Under the pieces are notes generated by a model that was not told the DNA's origin, ran no database searches, and saw only the letters and a program-made list of their open reading frames with translations. Below, piece after piece: positions 12,070 to 24,540 of a stretch of 64,000 nucleotides of DNA; positions within the stretch are counted from its first letter, which is position 1, and every line of letters starts with the position of its first letter. The translations under genes and the position numbers were made by a program. This stretch comes from Aegilops tauschii subsp. strangulata (lineage: Eukaryota > Streptophyta > Magnoliopsida > Poales > Poaceae): NCBI RefSeq assembly GCF_002575655.3, contig NC_053041.3:117892318-117956317 (forward strand), in the 5' to 3' direction.

Positions 12070-13179
12070 ACCTCCCCGCAGTCTAAGTTTGACGGACGAA
12101 GCAACCATCATTTCACTCTTCGCTGAATCCCCTTCTCCCTCACCGTCTTCAAGAAAGGCAACACTCGGATCTGCCACTGTTCTTCTCTCCGAACGAAGGG
12201 AAGGTAAGCGGATCCGTGATGTTGGTATATTTTCGTTCAGAGAAAAAAAAACTTTTGCAAAGCAGTAACCGATCCTCACTCTCTTTTTTGTTTCATTGTC
12301 ATTGCGATTGTGTTTTCCTTTCAGTGGTCTCCTAGTATTCGTCAGTTTCATGATGGACCAAGGAGAACCAGGCAAAGATCTGCCGATATTGGAGCAGACG
12401 CGGGAGGCTGATCCCCACGAGAGAGAGAGCTCCAAGAAGATGGAGGCAACCACCGAGACGACCCCAGATACGCTCACGGCCACTACTGAGATGGTCAACG
12501 CCCCGTTTGAGGTTACAGCCCCCGTGGCACTGCAGGAGCAGTTTTCCCCCTTCGAGGATGTGTCCCCCCCGCTGAGCTGCCCAAGGTGATTTCCTTCTTT
12601 GCCGATCTCAATTGTGGTTTTTCATCTAAGTATGTGGTGATATTTTTTAGAAAAGGAAGTATGTGGTGATTAATAATGCAAAATTTTATTAGCTTCGATG
12701 CCATGCTATACATAGTGGTTTAAATAACTTGTGTTTCTTATACTGAAAAGTAATTCAGAATTTGTTTCTGTTTCAATTAGAGCCCTGATGCAGACAAGGA
12801 TTGTGTGGTTGTACATGTCACTCGCTATGAGGCGGGCGACCTGAATATACGCACTGGGAAAACAGAGTTCTTAGGTTGTTGGATCCTGGAAGCCATTTGC
12901 GGTTATACCAATGAAGAGTTGTATTCCAGCCTCACTGTTGTCAGGCGTGTTGTCTAGGGTGTACTGAAGCACAAGAAGTTCAAAGCTACTCCTTCGTTTG
13001 TGAGGCATACTGTTCTTGTCAAGCTTACGCAGGAAGATGACGTGGCATGCCTCCACAAACAAGTTTATCAGTGGCAAGGCCACAAGGTTGTCTTCATGAA
13101 GGTTCACAGGATTGAGCTGCTGCGGGACGTCCTCGATGATGTTCATGGCAAGGTCCGTCTTGTGTCCAGCCCAAATTAG
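12070..13179 (+). pseudogene. Unrecognised spliced gene with one internal stop
   Basis: I do not recognise the family. A probable leader exon ends at 12204 with a GT donor, and the next exon begins after TTTCAG at 12325. The ATG is at 12350 (MMDQGEPGKD). The exon ends at 12585, and using the AG at 12781-12782 the frame continues at 12783 without a shift. The last exon encodes a mixed alpha/beta-looking segment (for example CVVVHVTRYEAGDL) and ends at TAG 13177-13179. A TAG at 12955-12957 interrupts it, with the frame open again on both sides. The predicted product is about 210 residues with an acidic, Thr/Glu-rich N-terminus. It sits on the plus strand inside the CACTA and looks like captured host sequence. 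Confidence 0.5.
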
Positions 13180-14357
13180 ATCGAGGCATGGAATAGTTGC
13201 CCCAGCTAGTGTTTAATATTAGTTTGGATTGTGTCTAATTATCCGAACCTTGCATGTTCTCGACCCCTCTGGGGCTAGTACTCTGTTTGAATCCGTCTAT
13301 GGGAACTGCTGCTACTTTTGTGTGCCCGTGAATCATGTGAGAACCATCGTAATTGTTGTCGAAACAGATGCGTCCTCACTAGTTTTTTCATGAATATGGC
13401 ATGGTAAGACATAAGTTTTCACGGTTTATCATACGAGCAGTGTGTGTTTTGATGAAATAGAGCACTCGTTCGAGAACCGTGCGCCGACGTATACATAAGT
13501 ACTTGTAAACACTGTTGGTGCTACCCCACTTGTAAGAAGTTGTGCAAAACACGGCACATTGGCTCAGCTCGCTTCAACACTAGGCTATCGACCAGCTAAC
13601 AATCAACAATCTGCTGCCTGAGATGTAAGCAACTATGTATCTTGTTACAGTGGTTCATGCAGTTAATTGAGGCCACAATGTAATAAATTCCAAACGTTCA
13701 CAAGCTAGTCCAGCGCTCACGTGGAACACTCACATTAAACTTGTCTTCATAAAAAACTTGAAAAGCCTAAGTTAAGAAATTTTATACATCTCAATGATTC
13801 ATAGAACATAACAAACATATACTAGTTCACAACAAAAGACAAAGTTGTGAGAAGGTTTACAAATCAGGAAAAAACAAGCAAGGCTTCTCTAAGCAAAGGG
13901 CCTCCCAGCAGGCTTAAGTTTCCTGGAGTTCACTCTGGTTTTTTCTTGTTGCCACCATCCAAGGTTAGGTTCTCTCATTCCAAAATAACCAATTATAATT
14001 ATGGTCTCAGTTGGAATGCTGAACTAAACCATGCAGTGTACTGACCAGCTGAAATGCTTGTGCATTCCACTAAATTTAAGCACCGCTATTTGCAGAAATA
14101 AGCAGACCACAATGCCTCTTGTCCGCGCACCTGTCCAAAAAACCGCCGTGTAGCCGTGCCAGCTAGTCCTCGGTCCATGGATGAACTAGTAGAAAGTGCA
14201 TTCCGGACTAGGATGCAGTTGTTTACGCTCGTCCCTGCACTGCAATCAGGAAGTAAAACGTACGAATCAGCTTATTTTAGATTGCGTTGGTCATTCTACC
14301 TTAGTTACTACCAATGTAGGGATACCTTGAAGACGGGAGGTTAGTCGACGGCAACGA
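13180..14357. other. Downstream of the unrecognised gene, no second gene seen
   Basis: Probably 3' UTR and spacer. The first ~200 bases after the stop are T-rich with typical 3'-UTR composition. The rest is AT-rich with only short open frames. The Angela-like element is inserted at its right edge, where GGGAT (14358-14362) is the duplicated target. Confidence 0.4.
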
Positions 14358-14362
14358 GGGAT

Positions 14363-16072
14363 TGTTGGAAATATGCCCCAGAGGCAATAATAAATGGTTA
14401 TTATTATATTTCTTTGTTCATGGTAATTGTCTATTGTTCATGCTATAATTGTGTTATCCGGAAATCGTAATACATGTGTGAATACATAGACCACAATGTG
14501 TCCCTAGTAAGCCTCTAGTTGACTAGCTCGTTGATCAACAGATAGTCATGGTTTCCTGACTATGGACATTGGATGTCATTTGATAACGGGATCACATCAT
14601 TAGGAGAATGATGTGATGGACAATACCCAATTCTAAGCGTAGCTCAAAGATCGTGTAGTTCGTTTGCTAGAGCTTTTCCAATGTCAAGTATCTTCTCCTT
14701 AGACCATGAGATCGTGCAACTCCCGGATACCGTAGGAGTACTTTGGGAGTGCCAAACGTCACAACGTAACTGGGTGACTATAAAGGTACACTACGGGTAT
14801 CTCCGAAAGTGTCTGTTGGGTTGGCACGAATCGAGACTAGGATTTGTCACTCCGTATGACGGAGAGGTATCTCTGGGCCCACTCGGTAATGCATCATCAT
14901 AATGAGCTCAATGTGACTAAGGCGTTAGTCACGGGATCATGCATTGCGGTACGAGTAAAGAGACTTGCCGGTAACAAGATTGAACAAGGTATTGGGATAC
15001 CAACGATCGAATCTCGGGCAAGTAACATACCGATTGACAAAGGGAATTGTATACGGGATTGATTGAATCCTCGACATCGTGGTTCATACGATGAGATCAT
15101 CGTGGAACATGTGGGAGCCAACATGGGTATCCAGATCCCGCTGTTGGTTATTGACCGGATAGGCGTCTCGGTCATGTCTGCATGTCTCCCGAACCCGTAG
15201 GGTCTACACACTTAAGGTTCGATGACGCTAGGGTTGTAGAGATATGAGTATGCGGAATCCCGAAAGTTGTTCGGAGTCCCGTATGAGATCCCGGACATCA
15301 CGAGGAGTTCCGGAATGGTCCGGAGGTGAAGAATTATATATAGGAAGTCAAGTTTCGGCCACCGGGAAAGTTTCGGGGGTCACCGGCATTGTACCGGGAC
15401 CACCGGAAGGGTCCCGGGGGTCCACCGGGTGGGGCCACCTATCCCGGAGGGCCCCATGGGCTGAAGTGGGAAGGGAACCAGCCCTTAGTGGGCTGGGGCG
15501 CCCCCATGGGCCTCCCCCCTGCGCCTAGGGTTGGAAACCCTAGGGTGGGGGGGCGCCCCACTTGCCTTGGGGGGCAAGTCTCCCCCCTGGCCGCCGCCCC
15601 CCATGCAGATGGGTTCCTGGCCGGCGCCCCCCTCCCAGGGGGCCTATATAAAGGGGGGGGGGAGGGAGGGTAGCAACACAACAGCCTTGGGCGCCTCCCT
15701 CCTCCCCTGCAACACCTCTCCCTCTCACAGAAGCTCGGCGAAGCCCTGCCGAGATCCCGCTGCATCCACCACCACGCCGTCGTGCTGCTGGATCTCCATC
15801 AACCTCTCCTTCCCCCTTGCATGATCAAGAAGGAGGAGACGTCGCTGCTCCGTACGTGTGTTGAACGCGGAGGTGCCGTCCGTTCGGCACTCGGTCATCG
15901 GTGATTTGGATCACGGCGAGTACGACTCCATCAACCTCGTTCATTAGAACGCTTCCGCTCGCGATCTACAAGGGTATGTAGATGCACTCCTTTCCCCTCG
16001 TTGCTAGTATACTCCATAGATGGATCTTGGTGAGCGTAGGAAAATTTTAAAATTCTGCTACGATCTCCAACA
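14363..16072 (+). repeat. Left LTR of the Angela-like element
   Basis: A 1710-bp direct repeat of 21397-23120 with TG..CA ends. It contains a GC-rich promoter region with a TATA-like TATATAAAG at 15644-15652, followed by a CT-rich leader. That position is the likely transcription start zone of the element. Confidence 0.95.
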
Positions 16073-16073
16073 G

Positions 16074-16089
16074 TGGCATCATGAGCCAG
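16074..16089 (+). promoter_or_regulatory. Primer-binding-site region (degenerate initiator-Met type)
   Basis: One base after the left LTR the sequence TGGCATCATGAGCC follows. It resembles, but does not exactly match, the usual TGGTATCAGAGC complement of initiator methionine tRNA. The position is right for a primer-binding site. Confidence 0.6.
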
Positions 16090-17383
16090 GCCTATGCGTA
16101 GTTACTATGCACGAGTAGAACACAAAGCAGTTGTGGGCGTAGATGTTGCCAATTCTTCTTGCCGCTACTAGTCTTATCTTGTTTCGGCGGTATTGTGGGA
16201 TGAAGCGGCCGGACCGACCTTACACGTACGCTTACGTGAGACAGGTTCCACCGACTGACATGCACTAGTTGCATAAGGTGGCTAGCGGGTGTCTGTCTCT
16301 CCCACTTTAGTCGGAACGGATTCGATGAAAAGGGTCCTTATGAAGGGTATATAGAAATTGGCACATCACGTTGTGGTTTTACGTAGGTAAGAAACGTTCT
16401 TGCTAGAAACCTATACAAGCCACGTAAAAACTTGCAACAACAATTAGAGGACGTCTAACTTGTTTTTGCAGCATGTGCTATGTCATGTGATATGGCCAGA
16501 AGATGTGATGAATGATATATGTGATGTATGAGATTGATCGTATTCTTGTAATAGGAATCACGACTTGCATGTCGATGAGTATGACAACCGGCAGGAGCCA
16601 TAGGAGTTGTCTTTATTATTTTGTATGACCTGCGTGTCATTGAATAACGCCATGTAAATTACTTTACTTTATTGCTAAACGTGTTAGCCGTAGAAGTAGA
16701 AGTAATCGTTGGCGTGACAACTTCATGAAGACACAATGATGGAGATCATGATGATGGAGATCATGGTGTCATGCCGGTGACGAAGATGATCATGGTGCCC
16801 CGAAGATGGAGATCAAAGGAGCAAAATGATATTGGCCATATCATGTCACTATTTGATTGCATGTGATGTTTATCAGGTTTTGCATCTTATTTGCTTAGAA
16901 CGACGGTAGTAAGTAAGATGATCCCTTATAATAATTTCAAGAAAGTGTTCACCCTAACTGTGCACCGTTGCGAAGGTTCGTTGTTTCGAAGCACCACGTG
17001 ATGATCGGGTGTGATAGATTCTAACGTTCGCATACAACGGGTGTTGACGAGCCTAGCATGTACAGACATGGCCTCGGAACACACGCAATACACTTAGATT
17101 GACTTGACGAGCCTAGCATGTACAGACATGGTCTCGGAACACGGAGGACCGAAAGGTCGAGCATGAGTCGTATAGAAGATACGATCAACATGGAGATGTT
17201 CACCGATCTTGACTAGTCCGTCTCACGTGATGATCGGACACGGCCTAGTTAACTCGGATCATGTTTCACTTAGATGACTAGAGGGATGTCTATCTGAGTG
17301 GGAGTTCATTGAATAATTTGATTATATGAACTTAATTATCATGAACTTAGTCTAAAATCTTTACAATATGTCTGGTAGATCAA
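16090..17383. other. Angela-like element leader, untranslated
   Basis: About 1.3 kb between the primer-binding site and the gag ATG, a long leader as expected for BARE/Angela elements. A ~40-bp phrase containing GACGAGCCTAGCATGTACAG is directly repeated at about 17046 and 17106. No open frame of note. Confidence 0.7.
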
Positions 17384-19684
17384 ATGGCCCATGTTGTCCT
17401 CAACTTCAACGCGTTCCTAGAGAAAACCAAGCTGAAAGATGATGGCAGCAACTATACGGACTGGGTCTGGAACCTGAGGATCATCCTCATAGCTGCCAAG
17501 AAAGATTATGTCCTAGAAGCACCGCTAGGTGAAGCACCAATCCCAGAGAACCAAGACGTTATGAACGCTTGGCAATCACGTGCTGATGATTACTCCCTCG
17601 TTCAGTGCGGCATGCTTTACAGCTTAGAACCGGGGCTTCAAAAGCGTTTTGAGAAGCATGGAGCATATGAGATGTTCGAAGAGCTGAAAATGGTTTTCCA
17701 AGCTCATGCCCGGGTCGAGAGATATGAAGTCTCCGACAAGTTCTTTAGCTGTAAAATGGAGGAGAATAGTTCTGTTAGTGAGCACATACTTAGAATGTCT
17801 GGGTTACACAACCGCTTGTCTCAGCTGGGAGTTAATCTCCCGGATGGCGGGGTCATTGACAGAATCCTTCAGTCGCTTCCACCAAGCTACAAGAGCTTTG
17901 TGATGAACTTCAATATGCAGGGGATGGAAAAGACCATTCCTGAGGTATATTCGATGCTGAAATCAGCGGAGGTGGAGATCAGAAAAGAACATCAAGTGTT
18001 GATGGTGAATAAAACCACTAAGTTCAAGAAGGGCAAGGGTAAGAAGAACTTCAAGAAGGACGGCAAGGGAGTTGCCGCGCCCGGTAAGCCAGTTACCGGG
18101 AAGAAGTCAAAGAATGGACCCAAGCCTGAGACTGAGTGCTTTTATTGCAAGGGAAGTGGTCATTGGAAGCGGAACTGCCCCAAATACTTAGCGGACAAGA
18201 AGGCCGGCAACACCAAAGGTATATGTGATATAGATGTAATTGATGTGTACCTTACCAGTACTCGTAGTAGCTCCTGGGTATTTGATACCGGTGCGGTTGC
18301 TCATATTTGTAACTCAAAACAGGGACTGCGGAATAAACGGAGACTGGCAAGGGACGAGGTGACGATGCGCGTCGGGAATGGTTCCAAGGTCGATGTGATC
18401 GCCGTCGGCACGCTACCTCTGCATCTACCTACGGGATCAGTTTTAAACCTCAATAATTGTTATTTAGTGCCAGCTTTGAGCATGAACATTGTATCTGGAT
18501 CTCGTTTAATTCGAGATGGCTACTCATTTAAATCCGAGAATAATGGTTGTTCTATTTATTTGAGAGATATGTTTTATGGTCATGTCCCGCTGGTCAATGG
18601 TTTATTCTTGATGAATCTCGAACGTGATGTTACACATATTCATAGTGTGAATACCAAAAGATGTAAAGTTGATAACGATAGTCCCACATACTTGTGGCAC
18701 TGCCGCCTTGGTCACATTGGTGTCAAGCGCATGAAGAAGCTCCATGCAGATGGACTTTTGGAGTCTCTTGATTACGAATCATTTGACACGTGCGAACCAT
18801 GCCTCATGGGTAAGATGACCAAGACTCCATTCTCCGGAACAATGGAGCGAGCAACCAACTTATTGGAAATCATACATACCGATGTGTGCGGTCCAATGAG
18901 TGTTGAGGCTCGCGGAGGATATCGTTATGTTCTCACTCTCACTGATGATTTAAGTAGATATGGGTATGTCTACCTAATGAAACACAAGTCTGAAACCTTT
19001 GAAAAGTTCAAGGAATTTCATAGTGAGGTTGAGAATCAACGTGACAGAAAAATAAAATTCTTACGATCAAATCATGGTGGAGAATATTTAAGTCACGAAT
19101 TTGGTGCGCACTTAAGGAAATGTGGAATCATTTCACAACTCACGCCGCCTGGAACATCTCAGCGAAACGGTGTGTCCGAACGTCGTAATCGCACTCTATT
19201 GGATATGGTGCGATCTATGATGTCTCTTACCGATTTACCGCTCTCATTTTGGGGCTATGCTTTAGAGACTGCCGCATTCACTTTAAATAGGGCTCCGTCG
19301 AAATCCGTTGAGACGACACCGTATGAGTTATGGTTTGGGAAGAAACCTAAGCTGTCGTTTCTAAAAGTTTGGGGATGTGATGCTTATGTCAAGAAACTTC
19401 AACCTGAAAAGCTCATACCCAAGTCGGAGAAATGCGTCTTCATAGGATACCCTAAGGAAACTATTGGGTATACCTTCTACCTCAGATCCGAAGGCAAGAT
19501 CTTCGTTGCCAAGAACGGGTCCTTTCTGGAGAAAGAGTTTCTCTCGAAGGAAGTAAGTGGGAGGAAAGTGGAACTTGATGAGGTGATAGTCACCCCTTCC
19601 GTACCGGAAAGTAGCACAGCGCGGGAAGATGTTCCTGTGGTGCCTACACCGACTGGGGAGGAAGTTAATGATGATGATCATTAA
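17384..19684 (+). pseudogene. gag-pol: Copia Gag-protease-integrase part of the polyprotein
   Basis: The ATG at 17384 opens a 766-codon frame. In order: a capsid-type Gag (about residues 1-220), a basic Lys-rich stretch, a CCHC zinc knuckle near residues 252-265 (CFYCKGSGHWKRNC), and the aspartic protease near residue 299 (WVFDTGAVAH, with DTG present). Then come the GAG-pre-integrase motif (LWHCRLGHIG) and the integrase core with HTDVCGPM and the ERRNRTLLDMVR region. The protein packages RNA, matures itself and integrates the cDNA. An in-frame TAA at 19682-19684 ends it. The RT part continues in the same frame, so the break is a single nonsense change rather than a normal gene boundary. Confidence 0.9.
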
Positions 19685-21364
19685 GCTTCGGAACAAGTTA
19701 CTACTGAACTTCGTAGGTCCACAAGGACACGTTCCGCACCAGAGTGGTACGGCAACCCTGTCCTGGAAATCATGTTGTTAGACAACGGTGAACCTTCGAA
19801 CTATGAAGAAGCGATGGTAGACCCGGATTCCGACAAATGGCTAGAAGCCATGAAATCCGAGATAGGATCCATGTATGAAAACGAAGTATGGACTTTGACT
19901 GACTTGCCCGATGATCGGCGAGCCATAGAAAACAAATGGATCTTTAAGAAGAAGACAGACGCGGATGGTAATGTGACCATCTATAAGGCTCGACTTGTCG
20001 CTAAGGGTTATCGACAAGTTCAAGGGGTTGACTACGATGAGACTTTCTCACCCGTAGCGAAGCTGAAGTCCATCCGAATCATGTTAGCAATTGCCGCATA
20101 CTATGATTATGAGATATGGCAGATGGACGTCAAAACGGCATTCCTTAATGGCTTCCTTAAGGAAGAATTGTATATGATGCAGCCGGAAGGTTTTGTCGAT
20201 CCTAAGAATGCTAACAAAGTATGCAAGCTCCAGCGCTCAATCTATGGGCTGGTGCAAGCATCTCGGAGTTGGAACATTCGCTTTGATGAGATGATCAAAG
20301 CGTTTGGGTTTACACAGACTTATGGAGAAGCCTGTGTTTACAAGAAAGTGAGTGGGAGCTCTGTAGCATTTCCCATATTATATGTGGATGACATACTATT
20401 GATGGGAAATGATATAGAATTCTTGGAAAGTATAAAGGCCTATTTGAATAAGTGTTTTTCAATGAAGGACCTTGGAGAAGCTGCTTATATATTAGGCATC
20501 AAGATCTATAGAGATAGATCAAGACGCCTCATTGGTCTTTCACAGAGTATGTACCTTGACAAGATATTGAAGAAGTTCAATATGGATCAGTCCAAGAAGG
20601 GGTTCTTGCCTGTATTGCAAGGTGTGCAATTGAGCACAGCTCAATGCCCGACCACGGCAGAAGATAGAGAAAAGATGAGTGTCATCCCCTATGCCTCGGC
20701 CATAGGGTCTATTATGTATGCCATGTTGTGTACCAGACCTGATGTAAACCTTGCCGTAAGTTTGGTAGGAAGGTACCAAAGTAATCCCAGCATGGAACAC
20801 TGGATAGCGGTCAAGAATATCCTCAAGTACCTGAAGAGGACTAAGGATATGTTTCTCGTTTATGGAGATGACGAAGAGCTTGTCGTAAAGTGTTACATCG
20901 ACGCTAGCTTCGACACAGATCTGGATGACTCGAAGTCACAAACCGGATACGTGTATATTTTGAATGGAGGAGCGGTAAGTTGGTGCAGTTGCAAGCAAAG
21001 CGTCGTGGCGGGATCTACATGTGAAGCGGAGTACATGGCAGCCTCGGAGGCAGAACAGGAAGCAGTCTGGATGAAGGAGTTCATTACCGATCTAGGGGTG
21101 ATTCCCAATGCGTCGGGCCCGATGACTCTCTTCTGTGACAACACTGGAGCTATTGCCCTTGCGAAGGAGCCCAGGTTTCACAGGAAGACCAGGCATATCA
21201 AGCGTCGCTTCAACTCCATTCGTGAAAGTGTTCAAAATGGAGACATAGATATTTGTAAAGTACATACGGACCTGAATGTAGCAGATCCGTTGACTAAACC
21301 TGTCCCTAGAGCAAAACATGATCAACACCAGGACGCAATGGGTGTTCGATTCATCACAATGTAA
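19685..21364 (+). pseudogene. pol: Copia reverse transcriptase and RNase H part of the polyprotein
   Basis: The frame is open right after the stop at 19684, although the first ATG is at 19772. The RT shows WIFKKKTDADG, the QMDVKTAFLNG motif with its catalytic Asp, and YVDDILLMGND near 20380. The RNase H follows with CYIDASFDTD, SQTGYV and EAEYMAASEAEQEAVWMKEF. It ends with HIKRRFNSIRE and a natural TAA at 21362-21364. With the normal initiator lost behind the stop, this domain is unlikely to be made except by readthrough or in trans from another copy. Confidence 0.9.
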
Positions 21365-21380
21365 CTAGATTATTGACTCT

Positions 21381-21396
21381 AGTGCAAGTGGGAGAC
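21381..21396 (+). promoter_or_regulatory. Polypurine tract of the Angela-like element
   Basis: AAGTGGGAGAC immediately before the right LTR, the usual plus-strand priming site position and composition. Confidence 0.8.
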
Positions 21397-23120
21397 TGTT
21401 GGAAATATGCCCTAGAGGCAATAATAAATGGTTATTATTATATTTCTTTGTTCATGGTAATTGTCTATTGTTCATGCTATAATTGTGTTATCCGGAAATC
21501 GTAATACATGTGTGAATACATAGACCACAATGTGTCCCTAGTAAGCCTCTAGTTGACTAGCTCGTTGATCAACAGATAGTCATGGTTTCCTGACTATGGA
21601 CATTGGATGTCATTTGATAAAGGGACCACATCATTAGGAGAATGATGTCATGGACAAGACCCAATTCTAAGCGTAGCTCAAAGATCGTGTAGTTCGTTTG
21701 CTAGAGCTTTTCCAATGTCAAGTATCTTCTCCTTAGACCATGAGATCGTGCAACTCCCGGATACCGTAGGAGTACTTTGGGTGTGCCAAACGTCACAACG
21801 TAACTGGGTGACTATAAAGGTACACTACGGGTATCTCCGAAAGTGTCTGTTGGGTTGGCACGGATCAAGACTGGGATTTGTCACTCCGTATGACGGAGAG
21901 GTATCTCTGGGCCCACTCGGTAATGCATCATCATAATGAGCTCAATGTGACTAAGGCGTTAGTCACGGGATCATGCATTGCGGTACGAGTAAAGAGACTT
22001 GCCGGTAACGAGATTGAATAAGGTATTGGGATACCGACGATCGAATCTCGGGCAAGTAACATACCGATTGACAAAGGGAATTGTATACGGGATTGATTGA
22101 ATCCTCGACATCGTGGTTCATCCGATGAGATCATCGTGGAACATGTGGGAGCCAACATGGGTATCCAGATCCTGCTGTTGGTTATTGACCGGAGAGGCGT
22201 CTCGGTCATGTCTGCATGTCTCCCGAACCCGTAGGGTCTACACACTTAAGGTTTGGTGACGCTAGGGTTGTAGAGATATGAGTATGCGGAATCCCGAAAG
22301 TTGTTCGGAGTCCCGGATGAGATCCCAGACGTCACGAGGAGTTCCGGAATGGTCCGGAGGTGAAGAATTATATATAGGAAGTCAAGTTTCGGCCATCGGG
22401 AAAGTTTCGGGGGTCACCGGTATTATACCGGGACCACCGGAAGGGTCCCGGGGGTCCACCGGGTGGGGCCACCTATCCCGGAGGGCCCCATGGGCTGAAG
22501 TGGGAAGGGAACCAGCCCTTAGTGGGCTGGGGCGCCCCCATGGGCCTCCCCCCCGCGCCTAGGGTTGGAAACCCTAGGGTGGGGGGGGGGGGGCGGCGCC
22601 CCACTTGCCTTGGGGGGCATGTCTCCCCCCTGGCCGCCACCCCCCCATGCAGATGGGTTCCTGGCCGGCGCCCCCCCTCCCAGGGGGCCTATATAAAGGG
22701 GGGGGGGGGTAGGGAGGGCAGCAACACAACAGCCTTGGGCGCCTCCCTCCTCCCCTGCAACACCTCTCCCTCTCGCAGAAGCTCGGCGAAGCCCTGCCGA
22801 GATCCCGCTGCATCCACCACCACGCCGTCGTGCTGCTGGATCTCCATCAACCTCTCCTTCCCCCTTGCGGGATCAAGAAGGAGGAGACGTCGCTGCTCCG
22901 TACGTGTGTTGAACGCGGAGGTGCCGTCCGTTCGGCACTCGGTCATCGGTGATTTGGATCACGGCGAGTACGACTCCATCAACCTCGTTCATTAGAACGC
23001 TGCCGCTCGCGATCTACAAGGGTATGTAGATGCACTCCTTTCCCCTCGTTGCTAGTATACTCCATAGATGGATCTTGGTGAGCGTAGGAAAATTTTAAAA
23101 TTCTGCTACGATCTCCAACA
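21397..23120 (+). repeat. Right LTR of the Angela-like element
   Basis: A 1724-bp near-identical copy of the left LTR. The length difference comes mainly from longer G/C homopolymers (about 22580-22595 and 22700-22710). It ends CCAACA at 23120 and is followed by the GGGAT duplication. Confidence 0.95.
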
Positions 23121-23125
23121 GGGAT

Positions 23126-24540
23126 AGCCATCTCATTTTGCGTAGTTGTACTAAAACTGAGGTGTGTGCTTTTGATTGCGCGGATAGAAACGATACGGAG
23201 ACAGACATCCCGAAACGATTTGGAGACAGACATCCCTGTTTGCGCAAATACGAAATACGGTTATTTAAACAGTGACAGATATTACTACTTTCCCCCGTTT
23301 CCTCTTAGAACCAAGTCCTAGATTCATGCTACAGCTTTCCCACTTTCTTCCCTGTTTGAACCAACGCTTTGAGTCGACTGTATGAACTAGCTTTACTTCT
23401 AATAATAGTAGAAGTCTAGGTGGCTTTGGAACAGCGGACGGAAGTCGAAAAGGATCCACACGAAGGGAGCTGGGGCAGTAGAGCAAGGCAGGTTTCGAAG
23501 GAATATATACCTGAGGGTCGTCGGCATGTGGCAAAGACGGCGTCGGGAGGCCGCATCTTGGCCACAGTACCGCAGGGAGGAAGAAGGGGTCGGAGGCCCT
23601 CCCGAGCCGGCGCTCTCTCGGAGAGAACGGCACGGCCGCCGATCGGGACGCGCGGGCAGCCGTTGGTCTCCTCCCTCGCCGCCAACGACAGCGTGAACGA
23701 TGCACCTACACCCCTGCCCCGGTCGAGGTTGTCCGGCCGGATTTGTGACCAGCCGTGAGCTGAGAGAGAGTGTGGCCACCTATGTGTTGCTTAGATCTGG
23801 AGAGCATGAGAGAGTGACGAGAGGAACCCTAGTAAAGCAAGCGTTAAGGCTCCTGCTTTTATATATAGTGGAGTGATTTTGTTGTACCAGCTTCAAAAAA
23901 ATGCGCTCCTACGTGTACCCGCGAGTGGGTGTGAGAGAACTAGTGCGTGCGTGCACCGCTTCTCTTCGTGAGAGTACAATATACTATGCCCAAAGAACGT
24001 TCGCTGCAAGAGTAATAGTATAAGTGTGTGACGTGTGAGCTAAAATAAAATGTGCGCGCTGTCTTTTGTTTTTTAGAAGTTCTGAGGGTAGGGTGTGAAG
24101 AGCACATATGTGCGTGACATCTACCTGCAGATAGACGGTGGGTGCGACATGCGAGTCTGCGAGAGGACTCGGGAGAGTCGTGACTCGTGAGGGTGCGTGT
24201 GCGTGAGAGAGAGGGGGGCACGTATCAATGCAATGCATGTGTCCGTAAATCATTATCTGACAAACGTTCCCCACAAGCCTTTTCCTGACGAACACCGTAA
24301 GAACCATTAGATCGGCATCTGACAGTGTCAGTTTTGCCATGTCATTTAACAGAACAACCACTCCTCCTACACACAAATCTTCCACGTGAGTGTTAGCAAC
24401 TGCCGTATGCTCCCTCCGTTCCGAAATGCAGTGCATATAGCTTTATTGAAAATTCGAACCTCGCAAACTTTTACCGAGTTTTCATGTACCAAATTGCACA
24501 TGTAGAATACCATGTATATATCATTTCATTCATCTTCGAG
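23126..24540 (-). other. Promoter and first-exon-like fragment on the minus strand
   Basis: A TATATAAAAGC TATA box (about 23857-23868, minus strand) is followed downstream by a CT-rich leader and a GC-rich open stretch. That stretch ends at a consensus donor CCTCAG|GTATAT at 23511. The open frame (about 23779-23511) begins at GTG rather than ATG, and I recognise no domain. It looks like the 5' end of a captured gene whose remainder is missing. The rest (23870-24540) has no gene. A CGTGTACCCGCG block near 23910-23980 is shared with 30130-30215. Confidence 0.3.

Larger units (their letters stand above)
14363..23120 (+). mobile_element. Angela/WIS/BARE-1-like copia LTR retrotransposon, structurally complete
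   Basis: An 8758-bp element flanked by GGGAT on both sides (14358-14362 and 23121-23125). LTRs are at 14363-16072 and 21397-23120, both TGTTGGAA...CCAACA. A gag-pol frame of copia order (Gag, protease, integrase, RT, RNase H) runs from 17384 to 21364. By eye the LTRs differ at roughly 25-30 sites plus G-run length changes, near 1.5%. This suggests insertion within about the last million years at usual grass rates. The only clear coding defect is one stop at 19682-19684. It is inserted in the CACTA and so is younger than that element. Confidence 0.95.
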
